64,000 nucleotides of DNA, taken from Haliclona indistincta. Its lineage: Eukaryota; Porifera; Demospongiae; Haplosclerida; Chalinidae. Of the stretch, positions 1 to 10,703 are shown piece by piece (position 1 is the stretch's first letter; each line of letters opens with the position of its first letter). The notes beneath the pieces were generated by a model. That model worked only from the letters and a program-made list of their open reading frames with translations. It did not search any database and was not told the DNA's origin. The DNA lies in assembly GCA_964017065.1 (NCBI GenBank), contig OZ024785.1:9937086-10001085 (forward strand), given 5' to 3'. A program made the translations under genes and the position numbers.

Positions 1-478
1 ACTGGATTTGTTCATCGCTGAACTAATGGAAAAACAGCCTAAACTACCTTAGAATGGGATTTTGGCAGCTGCTAAGCTTGTTGCAATAACAGTTATGATA
101 AATTGATAGCCACAGTGTACTTTGATGCAATGAATAACTTAAAACTTCAATGCTGAGGGGGGTGCTAGAGCACCCGGAGCCCTATCGTGGACACGCGCCT
201 GATTTTCAGTAACTGTGTATCTGAAGTAGAATTTAATAACACCTGTGCTGTTCTCCGATTGGTTTAACTTGTGTGAAGGATGCTTTTACACTTGCAGTTT
301 GTAATCCATTCTATTTGTCTATCTTGATCTCCATCGAGCGTTCATTGATTTGCATCTGATCTTCAGTCATCAAATCAGTTTATCTTGCTTTCTGGGATAT
401 TATGCCCGTTCAATTACGTCTATTTAGTACCATCTCTCGATCTTCAGTCAGTGTGTTTGCATGCTTTTCTAAGTAGTA
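1..478. other. No gene seen
   Basis: I see no convincing coding sequence, RNA gene or clear repeat in this stretch. The short open frames here have no recognisable domain and look like chance. Confidence 0.5.
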
Positions 479-694
479 TTAGCAATTTGACGTATCTTTC
501 AGACGTGCCGACTTGTCCAGCAATCTCTTCTGACGCTGCTCTGCTGTTTCTGAGGCAAGTCGTTCTGCCTGACGGGTTGACAAGTCTAGCAGTCTCTTCT
601 GACGCTGCTCTGGTGTTTCACAGCTTCTTCGCGGTGTAGCCTCATGGACACGGTTTATCATCCAACCTCTTCTGCCTTTTGTCAGGCTGTTCAA
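479..694 (-). pseudogene. Fragment with ETxEQRQKRLL repeats
   Basis: A 71-codon minus-strand frame contains two copies of a repeat of about 23 residues, each starting with a form of ETPEQRQKRLL and followed by a basic, Ala/Arg-rich stretch. Similar charged repeats occur near the N-terminus of many animal Helitron- and PIF1-helicase-associated proteins; that is recalled family knowledge, not a search result. No helicase or Rep motif is visible nearby, so this is at most a remnant. It could also be an unrelated low-complexity coding scrap. Confidence 0.3.
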
Positions 695-1120
695 GTTGTC
701 GCTCTACTTACTTGACGATTTCTTCAGATTCCAAGGCCACAAGAGCTGGCTTTCTCGTTCTTATCAGTGCGTACACGTGATTCAGGACAGGAGGTTGGGC
801 GATACACCCACAATGCCGTATAGTGCTCTTACAAGGCCATAGCGGTATTAGAAAACCATCGTTTGACCGCTCTATCAAGATTCTCAGGACGCTGTAAAGG
901 TCTTCGCAGGACTATAAATTCAGTAAACAGGCAGCACAGAGCAATTTTGTGGCGAATTTCGAGCGGTGAGACGTAAACAAGCGTGTTTTTTGACGACACA
1001 CATATACACATATAGACGGACGGAAACGCATAACCCTCTGGCGCCTACGCGCCCAGGGTAATAATAGCAATGCAATGCTGAGCACGTGATACTACAGAAT
1101 TCATATTGTATTACTGGTTT
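695..1120. other. No gene seen
   Basis: No domain, splice-bounded exon or terminal repeat was recognised. The overlapping minus-strand frames show no family resemblance. Confidence 0.45.
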
Positions 1121-1457
1121 CAGTGGCGTAACTACGGTAGGGCAGGGGGGGCAGTTGCCCCCCCGCTTTTGAAGAACCGGAAGCATATTAATAACAGAAC
1201 TTAGCTTCTAGAAGTCCTCCTGACCTAGAGAGTGAGTCTAGTACACACTCAGCAGTACAGCGTACGTTGGGCGCCATCTAGACGGGCCACGCCCGTCTAG
1301 GCGCCATCTTCGTTATGGGCTTTTAGCGAATCAAAGTGTCAAAATGACGTCATCTCATGAATATTAATTAGATTTTGCGTTTGGCGGCGCGCGCATATTT
1401 TACATTCCTATGGCTTGCCCCTCAGGCTCCGCTTCGTCAATCCTAGTTACGTCCCTG
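1121..1457. mobile_element. hAT-like MITE
   Basis: The left end reads CAGTGGCGTAACTACG and the right end is its imperfect complement (CCTAGTTACGTCCCTG). The element is about 337 bases and has no coding capacity. Termini of the CAG-xGGCGTAACTA type are common on animal hAT elements. A run of G followed by a run of C lies just inside the left end. The flanking duplication is not clean, so the superfamily call is an inference from the termini. Confidence 0.5.
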
Positions 1458-1500
1458 GGTTTAGATATGAAGACAGCTGGTAGAATACTGGGAGTACAGG

Positions 1501-2099
1501 TAGCCTAGCCTCGTCCCCAGGCCCCGCCTCCCAAAGCTGAGGAGAGGGCTAGGGCCTGGTACAGACTGTGAGCGCATGCGCCGGAATTCACGGAATTCCA
1601 GAAATCACCGGATATTTTCCGTTCATTATTGCTACACTTTACGTCACAGATCATGGCGGAAGTAAGTAGAGCAGATTTCGAGGCTACTATGTTGTATGCA
1701 CTCCAGTGCATCGGATGTTCACATTTGAAACCAAAGCCAGAACAGTTAGCCATGTATATGAAGGCTGTGATGTTTTCGTGTGGAGATATTGTGCTGTCAA
1801 GTTTTACCATTCGTTTTCAACCACAAGTACAGTCGTACTGACAGCCTAGTAGTAGTTGTCTCTCAGTTGGTGTCTCTTATGGTTGACCAGGTGGATGGCT
1901 TACGGCAAAAGGGAGTGAAAGCTGCAATAATATCGCCCGTAGGCAAAATTATTATACGTCACATAAATAATTACCATATCTAACGACGTCATCGCAATTA
2001 AATTCCCATGAATAATAGACGCATGCGCACACAGTGTGTACCAGGCCCTAGCCCTCTCCTCAGCTTTGGGAGGCGGGGCCTGGGGACGAGGCTAGGCTA
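1501..2099. mobile_element. Long-TIR (MULE-like) element
   Basis: The two ends are inverted copies of about 60 bases, essentially identical, beginning TAGCCTAGCCTCGTCCCC. The direct repeat GGAGTACAGG flanks the element (1491-1500 and 2100-2109) and looks like a target duplication of 9-10 bases. Long terminal repeats with a duplication of about 9 bases suggest the Mutator-like superfamily. The interior carries a RecQ-helicase-like fragment rather than a transposase. It inserted precisely beside the left end of the foldback element at 2103. Confidence 0.65.
1653..1950 (+). pseudogene. RecQ-type helicase fragment inside MITE
   Basis: From the ATG at 1653 the frame resembles the N-terminal segment of RecQ-family DNA helicases. 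It has an acidic helix and then CIGCSHLKPKPEQ, where the LKPEQ part resembles the conserved stretch before motif I. After a frame change the sequence continues as VLPFVFNHKY and VVVVSQLVSLMVDQV, which matches motif Ia and its surroundings. The phosphate-binding loop expected between the two halves (a TGxGKS motif) is absent. The piece is therefore truncated and shifted and cannot make a working helicase. It lies between the element's terminal repeats, so it was probably captured. Confidence 0.55.
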
Positions 2100-2102
2100 G
2101 GA

Positions 2103-2431
2103 GTACAGGGTTTTTCAGGTCACTTGTCGCGGTGAAAACGATAAATCAACGAGACCACGCCTACTTATCCAGAACCACAGAAAGTTGGCGAAAAGAAACG
2201 CTTGTAGTATCGTGTACGCTGCTTTTGCTGTGTGAAATTTGACCGTTGCAGTCAAAGCATAGACTATACTTGGTGATTTGAGAAAAATAACGTCAAGGCG
2301 CTGTACCTTACACGATACTACAGCCTCTACAAGCATTTCTTTTCGCCAACTTTCTGTGGTGCTGGATAAGTGGGCATGGCCTCGTCTATTTGTCGTTTTT
2401 GCCACGACAAGTGACCTGCAAAACCCTGTAC
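2103..2431. mobile_element. Foldback element
   Basis: The left end TACAGGGTTTTTCAGGTCAC is the imperfect complement of the right end (GTGACCTGCAAAACCCTGTA). The inverted arms extend about 110 bases inward, through a shared block that includes GGCGAAAAGAAACGCTTG or a close variant. The element is about 330 bases and non-coding. The open frames reported on both strands here only mirror the inverted repeat. Confidence 0.6.
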
Positions 2432-2602
2432 CAGTCAGTGGTGTGACAGGTACTCTCAATGTGATGCAATATGCAATGTGACAATAGCAATTATGTTAGT
2501 ATAATAATGTCTGTTGAAGACCAACTATAAAATACCATAGTGTGTGGGCGTCCCCATATAAGGCACAGGTGGTATATTTCTCATATTCCCCACCCAGGGG
2601 GG

Positions 2603-3849
2603 GTACGACAAGCTAATTTATTCTGACGTAATGCTGACGTTGCGTCACGTAGTCAATGATTTAGTAAACCAGAATACATTGCGTCTTTCCTGGTCTGCTA
2701 CGCCTTTAGAGGACAATTTGACAGGTAAGTATGTTGCTAAATGGATTCTACTGCCCAAGACCTTTCGTTTAAGCTACCGTACCCCACCCGTACCTCTTTT
2801 AGTTTTTGCAGTACTGAGAGCTGAAGATAAAGAATTGGTTGGCAAAGTTTTTACCCAAGAAAGCACCAACGTGATCAAAACAGCATTGCTATCATTCTAG
2901 AGCATCATTCGGTTAAGGTGGCGGTACACGTTTGCTCATTAATTATTCATGAGTTACAAGCAAAATATTATGCGAACACTGTATCAAGACGAAACGTGCT
3001 ACAATGGCGCAAAGACAAGTAACAGAGGCGCCAAGGACTGTTCTTCTGCAGCAATCTTAAAGCTAAGTTCAGATGTAAAGTGGCTAGGCAGCAGCGACCA
3101 CAAAGCACATCGTTGAATTTTTCGAGTTTCTGCGTCAACTTTTGTCCCAGCCTTGCCAGAGAAACACGAAAAAACACCGCCAATCGATGGTTCTACATCC
3201 AGCGGAGGGCCATTCCTAGTCTGCAGATGTCCTGATAAGCTAGCGCCGAGAAATGACACGATATGTTAAAACTCAAGGGCGATCCCGCGCCTTCTTCTAG
3301 CCATAAATCTCAAACTTCTTCTTTTTCGACAATATTTTTAGTCACTGGCCCTGCCCATGCCTTTGTAGAACCGAGAAAACCTGGTCACACGGTCCGCTGA
3401 ATAGAGCTGATCGAAAACTTTGACGCAGAAAAAGTCCACCAGTACCGAGTCTCCAGTAAACCGCGAGCCAACCACAGCTGTATTAGTACATACATGACAT
3501 GATGATATTCATAGTGCGCATTATATGCGCAATATTGTACACACTAAATAGGGTACCGCCACCTTAATAATGTAAAGAAATTTCGGCTGTGGCGCACAAA
3601 CTCTGGCTGCAATACGCACAAAATGTTGTCCAATCACTGTAACAGCAGAAATCTTGTTTCAGCTATTTTCAGTAGATTGTTCTGGAATATTACTTTCCGT
3701 GACCTGGAGTGTAAACAATGCACACCTGAGCTCGATATCATGTACTATAGCGCGATGGCAAACTGTTTAAACTATTCTACTTACATTCCATTCCTACATT
3801 CCCTTGTAGTGGGCGTGTCTATACGTCATATTAAATTAGCTTGTCGTAC
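2603..3849. mobile_element. Inner element with GTACGACAAGC ends
   Basis: The terminal sequence GTACGACAAGCTAATTTA at 2603 recurs inverted at 3831-3849, and the similarity continues through a TGACGTA motif. It encloses the TTAA-flanked element at 2917-3563. No coding sequence is recognised. Confidence 0.5.
2917..3563. mobile_element. TTAA-flanked short element
   Basis: The left end GGTGGCGGTAC and the right end GTACCGCCACC are perfect complements, and both are flanked directly by TTAA (2913-2916 and 3564-3567). A TTAA target duplication is typical of Kolobok and piggyBac elements. The termini are nearly the same as those of the longer element at 8736-10269, which marks both as one family. The interior is non-coding. 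Confidence 0.65.
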
Positions 3850-4034
3850 AGCGCTTTGAATAGATCTTGCAACGCCACAGTCGAAGCGGAAGTAATACGT
3901 TGACCAATCAAACACGGCTGGTCACGTGTGGGCCTGCATCAGAGAATTGAAACGCGTGATTGATTGGTCAACGCAAGAAAACGTGTTACTTCCGCTTTGA
4001 CTGTGGTGTTGCAAGATCTATTCAAAGCGCTGTA
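3848..4034. mobile_element. Hairpin MITE
   Basis: Near-perfect inverted arms of about 70 bases begin TACAGCGCTTTGAATAGATC and end with the complement, with a short loop around 3930-3950. It is non-coding and immediately adjoins the element ending at 3849. Confidence 0.6.
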
Positions 4035-4485
4035 CCCCCTGTTCCCCACCATGGTGGTATATGAGAAATGCACTCCTCAAGGGGTTAAACAAGAGGTGTG
4101 CCCTGGTCACGTGACCAGGTTGAGGTTGCACAGGCCAGGGCATCCTAGAACAGTTATTCGCCTTGCAACTAGCAGCACCCAGTTGCAGTGCAAAGATGCG
4201 CAGAAGTGGCTGAGATTTATAGTGTACAATCATCCTGACACTAGTGGGTTTGAAATTGGCAAGCATTATGACAAACCCCGCCCAAGTCATGTTGAATATT
4301 GCAAGAGCAATTTGTAAAACTTGGCGATCGCTCTTTCGCTCTAGAAGCACAAAGCTGTCCAAGTCTTTGCCACACACTCTACTCAGGTACGCGTACACAC
4401 TTGGGGTCTCCTCTCGGCCCGTGACTCACCGCTAAATCGAGATCCACGCGAACGCGAGCAAGAAGCGACGCCCACACACTAAGGT

Positions 4486-4680
4486 ATACTAACATATGAA
4501 CCATGGCTTGTCGGTGTGTATGCCGAATATACCACCCTCGGTCGAGGTCAGAGGAAGTTTGCAGCCGAGATAAACCCCGAGCGAAGCGAGGGGTTTATCG
4601 AGGCTGCAAACTTCCTCTGACCTCGACCGAGGGTGGTATATTCGGCATACACACCTCCAAGCCATGGTTTATATACTAGT
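4486..4680. repeat. Long near-perfect palindrome
   Basis: Arms of about 90 bases around a centre near 4580 pair almost perfectly (for example CCATGGCTTG at 4501 with its complement at 4657). Such a sequence would extrude as a long hairpin. It looks like a palindromic MITE, but no target duplication could be fixed. Confidence 0.65.
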
Positions 4681-5938
4681 ACATTCATGGAATGGCAGGG
4701 GCGAGCCTGAGCATTGATATAATTTAGCCTTGTTAGTGTGTAACATATAAGTAGGTATACTTACAGCATGTATTTGCCTCGCACATAAATAAAATTCATT
4801 AATGGTAACCATTTATTATCTATCTTCCTCTGTTGTGTTCTTTCATTGTAGTAATTAACCAAAACCATCCCTTCGGAATCAGAAGTTGTTGCTAGTATTA
4901 AAATATAATATTCTGCTCTCTCTAAATACTTTTTTCTATGACAATTTTGCATGGCTGTACCAGTAGAAAAAAAGCTTCAACGGTACCAACCAAAAGAAAA
5001 GACAAACATCATAAGTTACTAGATTAAATTGGATAGATAGCCACGAATATCTCTCTTGAAAACAGAGAGGGATGAAGCGGAGACAGTCTCAGCAGGTAAT
5101 TTGTTCCATAGTTAACAGTGTCCGGGAAAAAGGAGGAGTCATAAGCAAGACATGTCTTAGCATTGAGTCAATAACTATAACCTATGTTCTTCAGTTTCTG
5201 TAGACAGTCTTTTGTTTAATAGCCCTTTCACGAAGGTGTGAAAGTCTGTTTGCTCAAGTAATGGAGAGTAATACAGCGCGGGATTATATATATGGGCCGA
5301 GTAGCAGTGGTGTCTCTCTTCAAGTTCACGCTGTCTGCGCTTCCTCTCCCGCGCCAAAGCCCTGGTTCTTGCTGCAGCGTCAGTCAGTGATGAGGGCGCC
5401 GGGTGCATCATGATTCATGGAAAAGCGAGATGGGAAGGCGAATCGTCGAGTCGTCCATTTTGCAGTCGAGTTATGAAATAACGTCAAGTAGTTATGAAAG
5501 AACGTGCAATCCCGGGGCCTTGCAATTGCTGCCCTCGTGGGCCTCGCATACAATACTACAGTATGGGCCTCGCCATATGGATTGAAAAGGACAAACGCTA
5601 CCCCGTGACAGATAGATAGATTGATAGATAGATACATTCCCCGCCGCGTGGGCCATTGTGCCAATCAATGTGGGGCTCGCTCAGGCTCGCCCCAATTACT
5701 TATTACATAGTACGTCATCTTTGACCAATCGGATTGCTCTATTCGAGGGCATTAATGTAGGTTATTGACCGCGCGTAGCGTCTTCTATAGCAACAGACCG
5801 TTGCGTCTTTTGGTACGGGCTCAAATGCGGACCGGACCGGACCGCGCGGACCAACTCACGTGATCATTGGCCGTTCGACAGCCTGCTGAGCTGAGCCGGT
5901 CGTATTGCAGAGCGGACGACACGTCATGTGATGGCAGT
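4681..5938. other. No assignable gene
   Basis: The stretch has no recognised domain. A minus-strand frame at 5175-5411 encodes a basic segment (RALARERKRRQRELEER) followed by a Tyr-rich part; this may be a transposon coding scrap, but no family is recognised. A short GATA-type run (GATAGATAGATTGATAGATA) lies at 5612-5632. Confidence 0.4.
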
Positions 5939-6110
5939 TAGTGATCTGCTGCTTGCATGCTTCCATAGTTCTGCTGCTCGCATGGTTCTGCTGCTTGCAT
6001 GCTACCATGGTTCTGCTGCTTGCATGATTCCATAGTCCTGCTGCTTGCATGCTTCCATGATACTGTTTTGATGCTTCCATAGATCTACTGCATGCATACG
6101 TGCTGTCGTA
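5939..6110. repeat. Minisatellite, about 27-base unit
   Basis: Imperfect tandem copies of a unit resembling TTCTGCTGCTTGCATGCTTC occur about six times. Both strands have open frames here, but only because the repeat lacks stops; the product would be repetitive and is not believed. Confidence 0.55.
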
Positions 6111-6932
6111 ATCATGCATCTGCTAATTGCATGCTAGCATACATGCTACTGCACCAAGGCATCTGCATCTTTGGTGCTTTATTTTTTTTTATTATTTCCA
6201 CTGACTTTACCGTTTACAATTCTTTGGGCTCCTTTTGTGTGTCCTGTTTTCACTGGTTGGCCTTTGTATTAGCTTTCGCTAGTTTGTCACACCTGCCTTT
6301 GGCAAAGATTTTTAAAAATGCCAAACTGAGCTAATGATACAAGTAAGCATAAGTTCAGAAGATCTCAACATCTGTTCCCCGCGGCCAAGTGTAGTTTTTC
6401 TTCATTCTGTCAACATGTTTCACTACATTAGATGGGTGGCACAATGGAACGAAAGGTCTGGGGTTCTTCTCAATAACATCCACGATCAATGAATGCTCTT
6501 ACAGATTGGTGATTTTCGTACATGCACCAAGATGAAACGTAATTTATATTATGGCTGGAGAGTGTTCGGCTACTTCTGCTGGTCATCGTTTAGCACAAGG
6601 ATGGGTGTATGCTAGCAGCACTAAATTAGCCAGCTCCTCTACTTCGTTGGACGTAGCGAGTGGTGAAACGAAAATACAGAGATTCTACCGATCTTAGGGA
6701 AATTCGTACACGTGTCTATTATTGTTTGTTGTCGCCTTCAGGAAGGACGCTGGAGCTAACGGTTTGCTGTGTCTTCTACACATGCAAGTGGCTATAGTTT
6801 GCTGTGGCAGACACCGTCTTAGCTGCGTTGGTTTTGCTGGCAATAGCGTACGAATATACATGTTGGCCGAATATACTCTACTAAAAACAGTACAATGCAG
6901 TGGGATACGCCCACGAGGTGCGATACAAACAC
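6111..6932. other. No gene seen
   Basis: No coding exon, RNA gene or terminal repeat was recognised in this stretch. Confidence 0.4.
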
Positions 6933-6966
6933 GTTAAACAACGGTCCCTCGGGCAGTATGGAATAT
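6933..6966 (+). repeat. Inverted partner of 12451-12483
   Basis: This stretch, starting GTTAAACAACGGTCC and ending GGGCAGTATGGAATAT, recurs inverted at 12451-12483. The pair brackets about 5.5 kb of transposon remnants and may mark the ends of an older element or two copies of one MITE. Confidence 0.5.
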
Positions 6967-6997
6967 CTGTTCTGCGCAAACCGTGGATCGGGACCAT

Positions 6998-7063
6998 CCA
7001 TGGATTGTCTTGCGCAAACCGTGGATAGGCCGCCTATCCTCGGTTTGCGCAAGCAATCCATGG
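6998..7063. repeat. Hairpin
   Basis: Two arms of about 32 bases, containing CTTGCGCAAACCG and its complement CGGTTTGCGCAAG, pair around a centre at 7030. The sequence GCGCAAACCGTGGAT also occurs as a single copy just upstream (6974-6988). Confidence 0.6.
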
Positions 7064-7194
7064 ATTGTACCCGCTACTGAGCGGCAGGCGCTATCGCACT
7101 GAAGCGCACAGTTTGCCACGCGACTTGGAAGAAAGAGAAATGCGAAGGCAGAAGAGATGCTTGCCTGTTACTTTCAAAACGAAAAAGCTGATGA

Positions 7195-7825
7195 GTGGAC
7201 ATCAAGAGTAAATAATGATAAGAGAGTATCGAACGCCGTATGGCCCCATAGAAACACTCTGTGCGAAGTAACGTGACAGGCACGTGATTCTATGACGCAA
7301 ACAGATCCTGGTCTGCCTAGTTGTGACGCAGGCGTCACGCCTCCCTCGATTGCTAGTGCAGTTATCAATGATCGATGGCTAGGCTGCACGAGACGCTCGA
7401 GTGAACAGCTGCCTAGTCCGCGAGAGAAAACCAGCTGGAGGATTCCAGTGAAACGTTTTGCAGCCAGCCACGAGAAGACCGGCCTGCTAGTCTGTTCAAA
7501 CGACGTCAAACTACAGTTTGTCGGTGAACGTTGCCCGTCCAGCTTGCGCAAGACTCGTCACGGTCACTCTGCTGGGATCATCAGGCGGTATTCTCTTTGG
7601 GACGCAGTCTTCGAGTGGACTAGCTGGTCTTTTGGCCATTGAACGCTGTCTGTGTTTGTAGACTACAGTGCTAGCGAAGTAGTGGGAGTGGTACGAACCA
7701 GCCCTGCGTAATAATACGTAATTTTTCTCACGTGCCAGTCACGTTACTTCGCACAGAGTGTTTCTATGGGGCCATACGGCGTTCGATACTCTCTTATCAT
7801 TATTTACTCTTGGTGGACATCACAT
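7195..7825. mobile_element. Long-TIR element, about 0.6 kb
   Basis: Almost perfect inverted arms of about 85 bases lie at 7208-7290 and 7727-7812 (one shared block is GAACGCCGTATGGCCCCATA). A direct repeat TGGACATCA borders both outer ends, suggesting a 9-base target duplication of the MULE type. The middle has open frames on both strands but no recognisable domain. Confidence 0.6.
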
Positions 7826-8544
7826 CTCCCTATGTTTCAATGTAAGCTATATTTGTGTGCATACTAACTATCCAATGTTTTTGTACAGCCTGACCAGCTA
7901 AACACACGTGTCCATGCCATGCACTATACCACTCCTTTATGAAGTAGTGTTTGGGCAACCACCTCAAGCACTGACTACTGATTCACTCTCACGTACTATG
8001 CCATGTGAACCCACTTTACTCCTCTTGTTACTGGTACGTATTATAATCATGTTGTAACTGTCATGTTAATAAACTGCCAATACTCTACCCACCTCATCTG
8101 CTGTTGATAGCAACAGTGTCACCACTATACTACTCTCCTTTCCTCATGTACTACCACTTCCACTTCACGTGCAAGCACTCACCCTACATCAACTGTAGCA
8201 GCACTTAATTCTCATGTCGCTGAGCACTAGCACTACCAATGCAACTTAACAACTGTTGTTGCCGCCGACAGCAGTTCTTTAGTTAACCTTATTTCTACTT
8301 CCTCTGAAGGTATGTAACTATAATGTAGGAGTATACAAATTACTACACTCATACAGCTGTACAAGACATGCATTATGGATGTGGATCAAGAAGAAGATAG
8401 TTCAGGAGATGATGGTTAGTTGTTATACTTTATTTCTGTTTTCCTATGCATTATGATATAGATTTGTTGATTCAGTCACATTGGGAACTTCTCGAAAGCA
8501 CTTACTACATGTATCTGTGTCGTAAGAAAGCCGATGATCATTAT
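7826..8544. other. No assignable gene
   Basis: Mostly C/T- and A/T-rich sequence with no recognised domain. The part near 8370-8540 may be the decayed upstream portion of the protease-like sequence that follows, but I could not match it. Confidence 0.35.
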
Positions 8545-8721
8545 AGTCAGAATGGAAAGCGAATGCATGAGAAATACAGTGTTGGTAATTCAGACTGTGG
8601 ACTGTATGCTATTGCTTATGCCACCAGAATTCTACATGGCTACATCTACAATCAGAACTTGATGCACACACACTCACTACAATGCTTTGAACTAAGAAAG
8701 CTGACACCTTTTCCAGGATAA
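8545..8721 (+). pseudogene. Ulp1-like (C48) protease C-terminal fragment
   Basis: The frame encodes a segment ending GNSDCGLYAIAYATRILHG, with YNQNLM and then LRKLTPFPG. This matches the catalytic cysteine region of Ulp1/SENP-like peptidases (consensus xDCGxFAIAFA), including the downstream YNQ-x-LMRxH and TPFP stretch seen in transposon-associated members. The histidine and aspartate regions expected upstream are not recognisable, so only the C-terminal part survives. Such domains are carried by several animal DNA transposons. The TTAA-flanked element at 8736 begins 15 bases after the stop, and a PHD finger on the same strand follows it. Confidence 0.6.
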
Positions 8722-8735
8722 ACAGCCATCCTTAA

Positions 8736-10269
8736 GGGGGCGGGTACACGAATTTTTGCCGTTTTGTACAGTTGCATAAAACGCTTATTTCTAAAGCTTT
8801 GCTAAAGAACTAAAGTTTTAATGAAATATAACACATCAGTGCATGTTTAGCGCGATTTTGTCCAGGTACAGATTTGTATGTGCGTAGTTATCATACATTT
8901 TTAGAATAATATGATTTAACGTTTTCTTTCTACAGGAAATGTTTGCAGATGCTGAAATTTCGCCAGTAGCAATAGATTGCCTATGTCCAAAAACGGTTGG
9001 ATGGATTTGGCGTGCAGTTGCGCTGAAGCATTTTTGTCGCTATAATAGCTATTATTTTGTTTTACTTACAACTGTTAGTATTCATATAATACAAACTCTG
9101 TAAGATCGGGCCAAACGGATCCAACCGATTGTGGTACACATACTTATGATGCTGCAGCCAGACTTTTGATAGCTAAAACTGTTGCAAACGAAAGTAAAAC
9201 GTCAAATATGTAGCGTGTGTAAAGCGGAGTTAATTTCTGTGGTTTTTGGTCGTGCGCCGCAAGATGTGACGTCAGCGTTGCAATCACGTGATACAAGAAT
9301 GAGCCCTGGCTATAGCCATAGATACAGTATACCAACAGGGATTAGCAACGCGTGCGCATTCCAATACATTTTGTATTACGAGCTGATTTTACATCCTCGT
9401 TACGGGTTAAACATTAAACGTTGCCTTGCAACGAGCTCGTTGCTAAGCTAGCTCTTGACGACCGTGCTAAGAAGAGTCACTGGCTGGGCACGATGTCGAG
9501 CTCTGGTGATTGACTAGAACGTTCTGTCTACACTTTGATAGTAAAGGCGACTTGAGTACTGTTTCGTTTTGATCGCTAACCGGCGAAGTGGTTGTTGGTT
9601 GCCCTACAAGCGTTGTAAAACGCTGACAAGCAGCTTGTTTACTTTGCTGAAAAGTGGTTCTGTACCTGTTACTAGGTTTTAGCTGTGCTTCGGTCCATTC
9701 TTTGCTGATAACATGTTAGTTCGTACATGTCCTCGTGAGAATAGCGCAGTTTCTATTCTCGATCTCACACAGTGTAGCGCTAGCGCACTAGACAAACTGA
9801 GCCGTTCAGCCGTACGGTACGGGTTTTTCTGTACCTCTTCTGACAATAGATACACTCTGGCTGATCTTGTTTTCAGTTTATCCTCGAGAAGAAAGGCTGT
9901 TCTATGAGAATAACTGCGCCGAAAGAAGATCTTGCTTTTAACATTGGTTTTCTCGTGCTTTGAATCCTTCGTTGTACTGACAATTTTCCTGCCTTCGCGT
10001 TACAGCAGTCCTACCCACACACGCGATTTGTCAAGCCATGCTATTTGGCGGGCACTACTCTTCGCACGCTGTGCTCTAACACGTTGGAAATTTAACCCGT
10101 AACACGGATGTAGTTGAAATTCCTGTCCGTTGCTAATCCCTGTGAGTATATTGTATCTATGCTATAGCTAAGTGACGCAATTCTACGCAGAGCTGCGTAT
10201 ACACTAGCGCATTTTTGTGGTGACCACAGGTTATGAATATTATGCATATTAATTAGCGTACCCGCCACC
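8736..10269. mobile_element. TTAA-flanked element, 1.5 kb
   Basis: The left end GGGGGCGGGTACACG and the right end GTACCCGCCACC are inverted copies flanked by TTAA on both sides (8732-8735 and 10270-10273). It shares termini with the element at 2917-3563. Inside, a second inverted pair of about 90 bases (around 9312-9412 and 10093-10172) contains CAGGGATTAGCAACG, so another element may sit within it. No transposase is visible. It separates the Ulp1-like and PHD-like fragments. Confidence 0.65.
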
Positions 10270-10703
10270 TTAAAAATAATGTTCTTTTTGAGCACACTGC
10301 GAATAATAATCAAGCCTATGAATTGTTATAGCTATTAGTAATGACAAGTTGTGCTGTGGTATATAAACATGCTGTGGGGCGCCCAGAATGTCAGCTGGCT
10401 CAGGTTTGCATACTGCACTGGAGAGAAGTTGATGCATAGCATTGATAGCATGCTGTGGGACGGATATAGGCCATGATCCACGGTTTGTACCATATCCACG
10501 CTTTGCGCAAGCCTAATAGAGGTCCTGCGCGGAAGTGCGTCATGGTGCGTAACCATGACGTACTTCCTTGACGACAATGGGTTAACGTTGCTACACCGCC
10601 ATGTTGGAGGGCCGTTATAGAGGGCAAACCAGTGGTAGGCTGTAGTGGCGTTGTAAATGCCTCTTTTACTGCACCAATTATACTGAAGACTATAGCAGTT
10701 TGG

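Larger units (their letters stand above)
2533..4485. mobile_element. Composite nest of transposons
   Basis: The outer ends are inverted copies of about 20 bases (TACCATAGTGTGTGGGCGT on the left, its near complement at 4467-4485). Just inside is a second inverted pair around GGTGGTATATTTCTCAT. Further in lie three other elements listed separately (2603-3849, 2917-3563, 3848-4034). I see no transposase in the roughly 2 kb. The open frames at 2631-2900 and 3964-4398 have no recognised domain. Confidence 0.5.

Noticed and set aside
5856..6119. Repetitive minus-strand frame rich in SSRTMEACKQQ
   Set aside because: It arises from a minisatellite without stop codons and shows no homology or splice context.
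7174..7642. Overlapping frames on both strands inside the long-TIR element
   Set aside because: No domain is visible and neither frame has exon-like borders. They look like chance frames in GC-richer transposon DNA.
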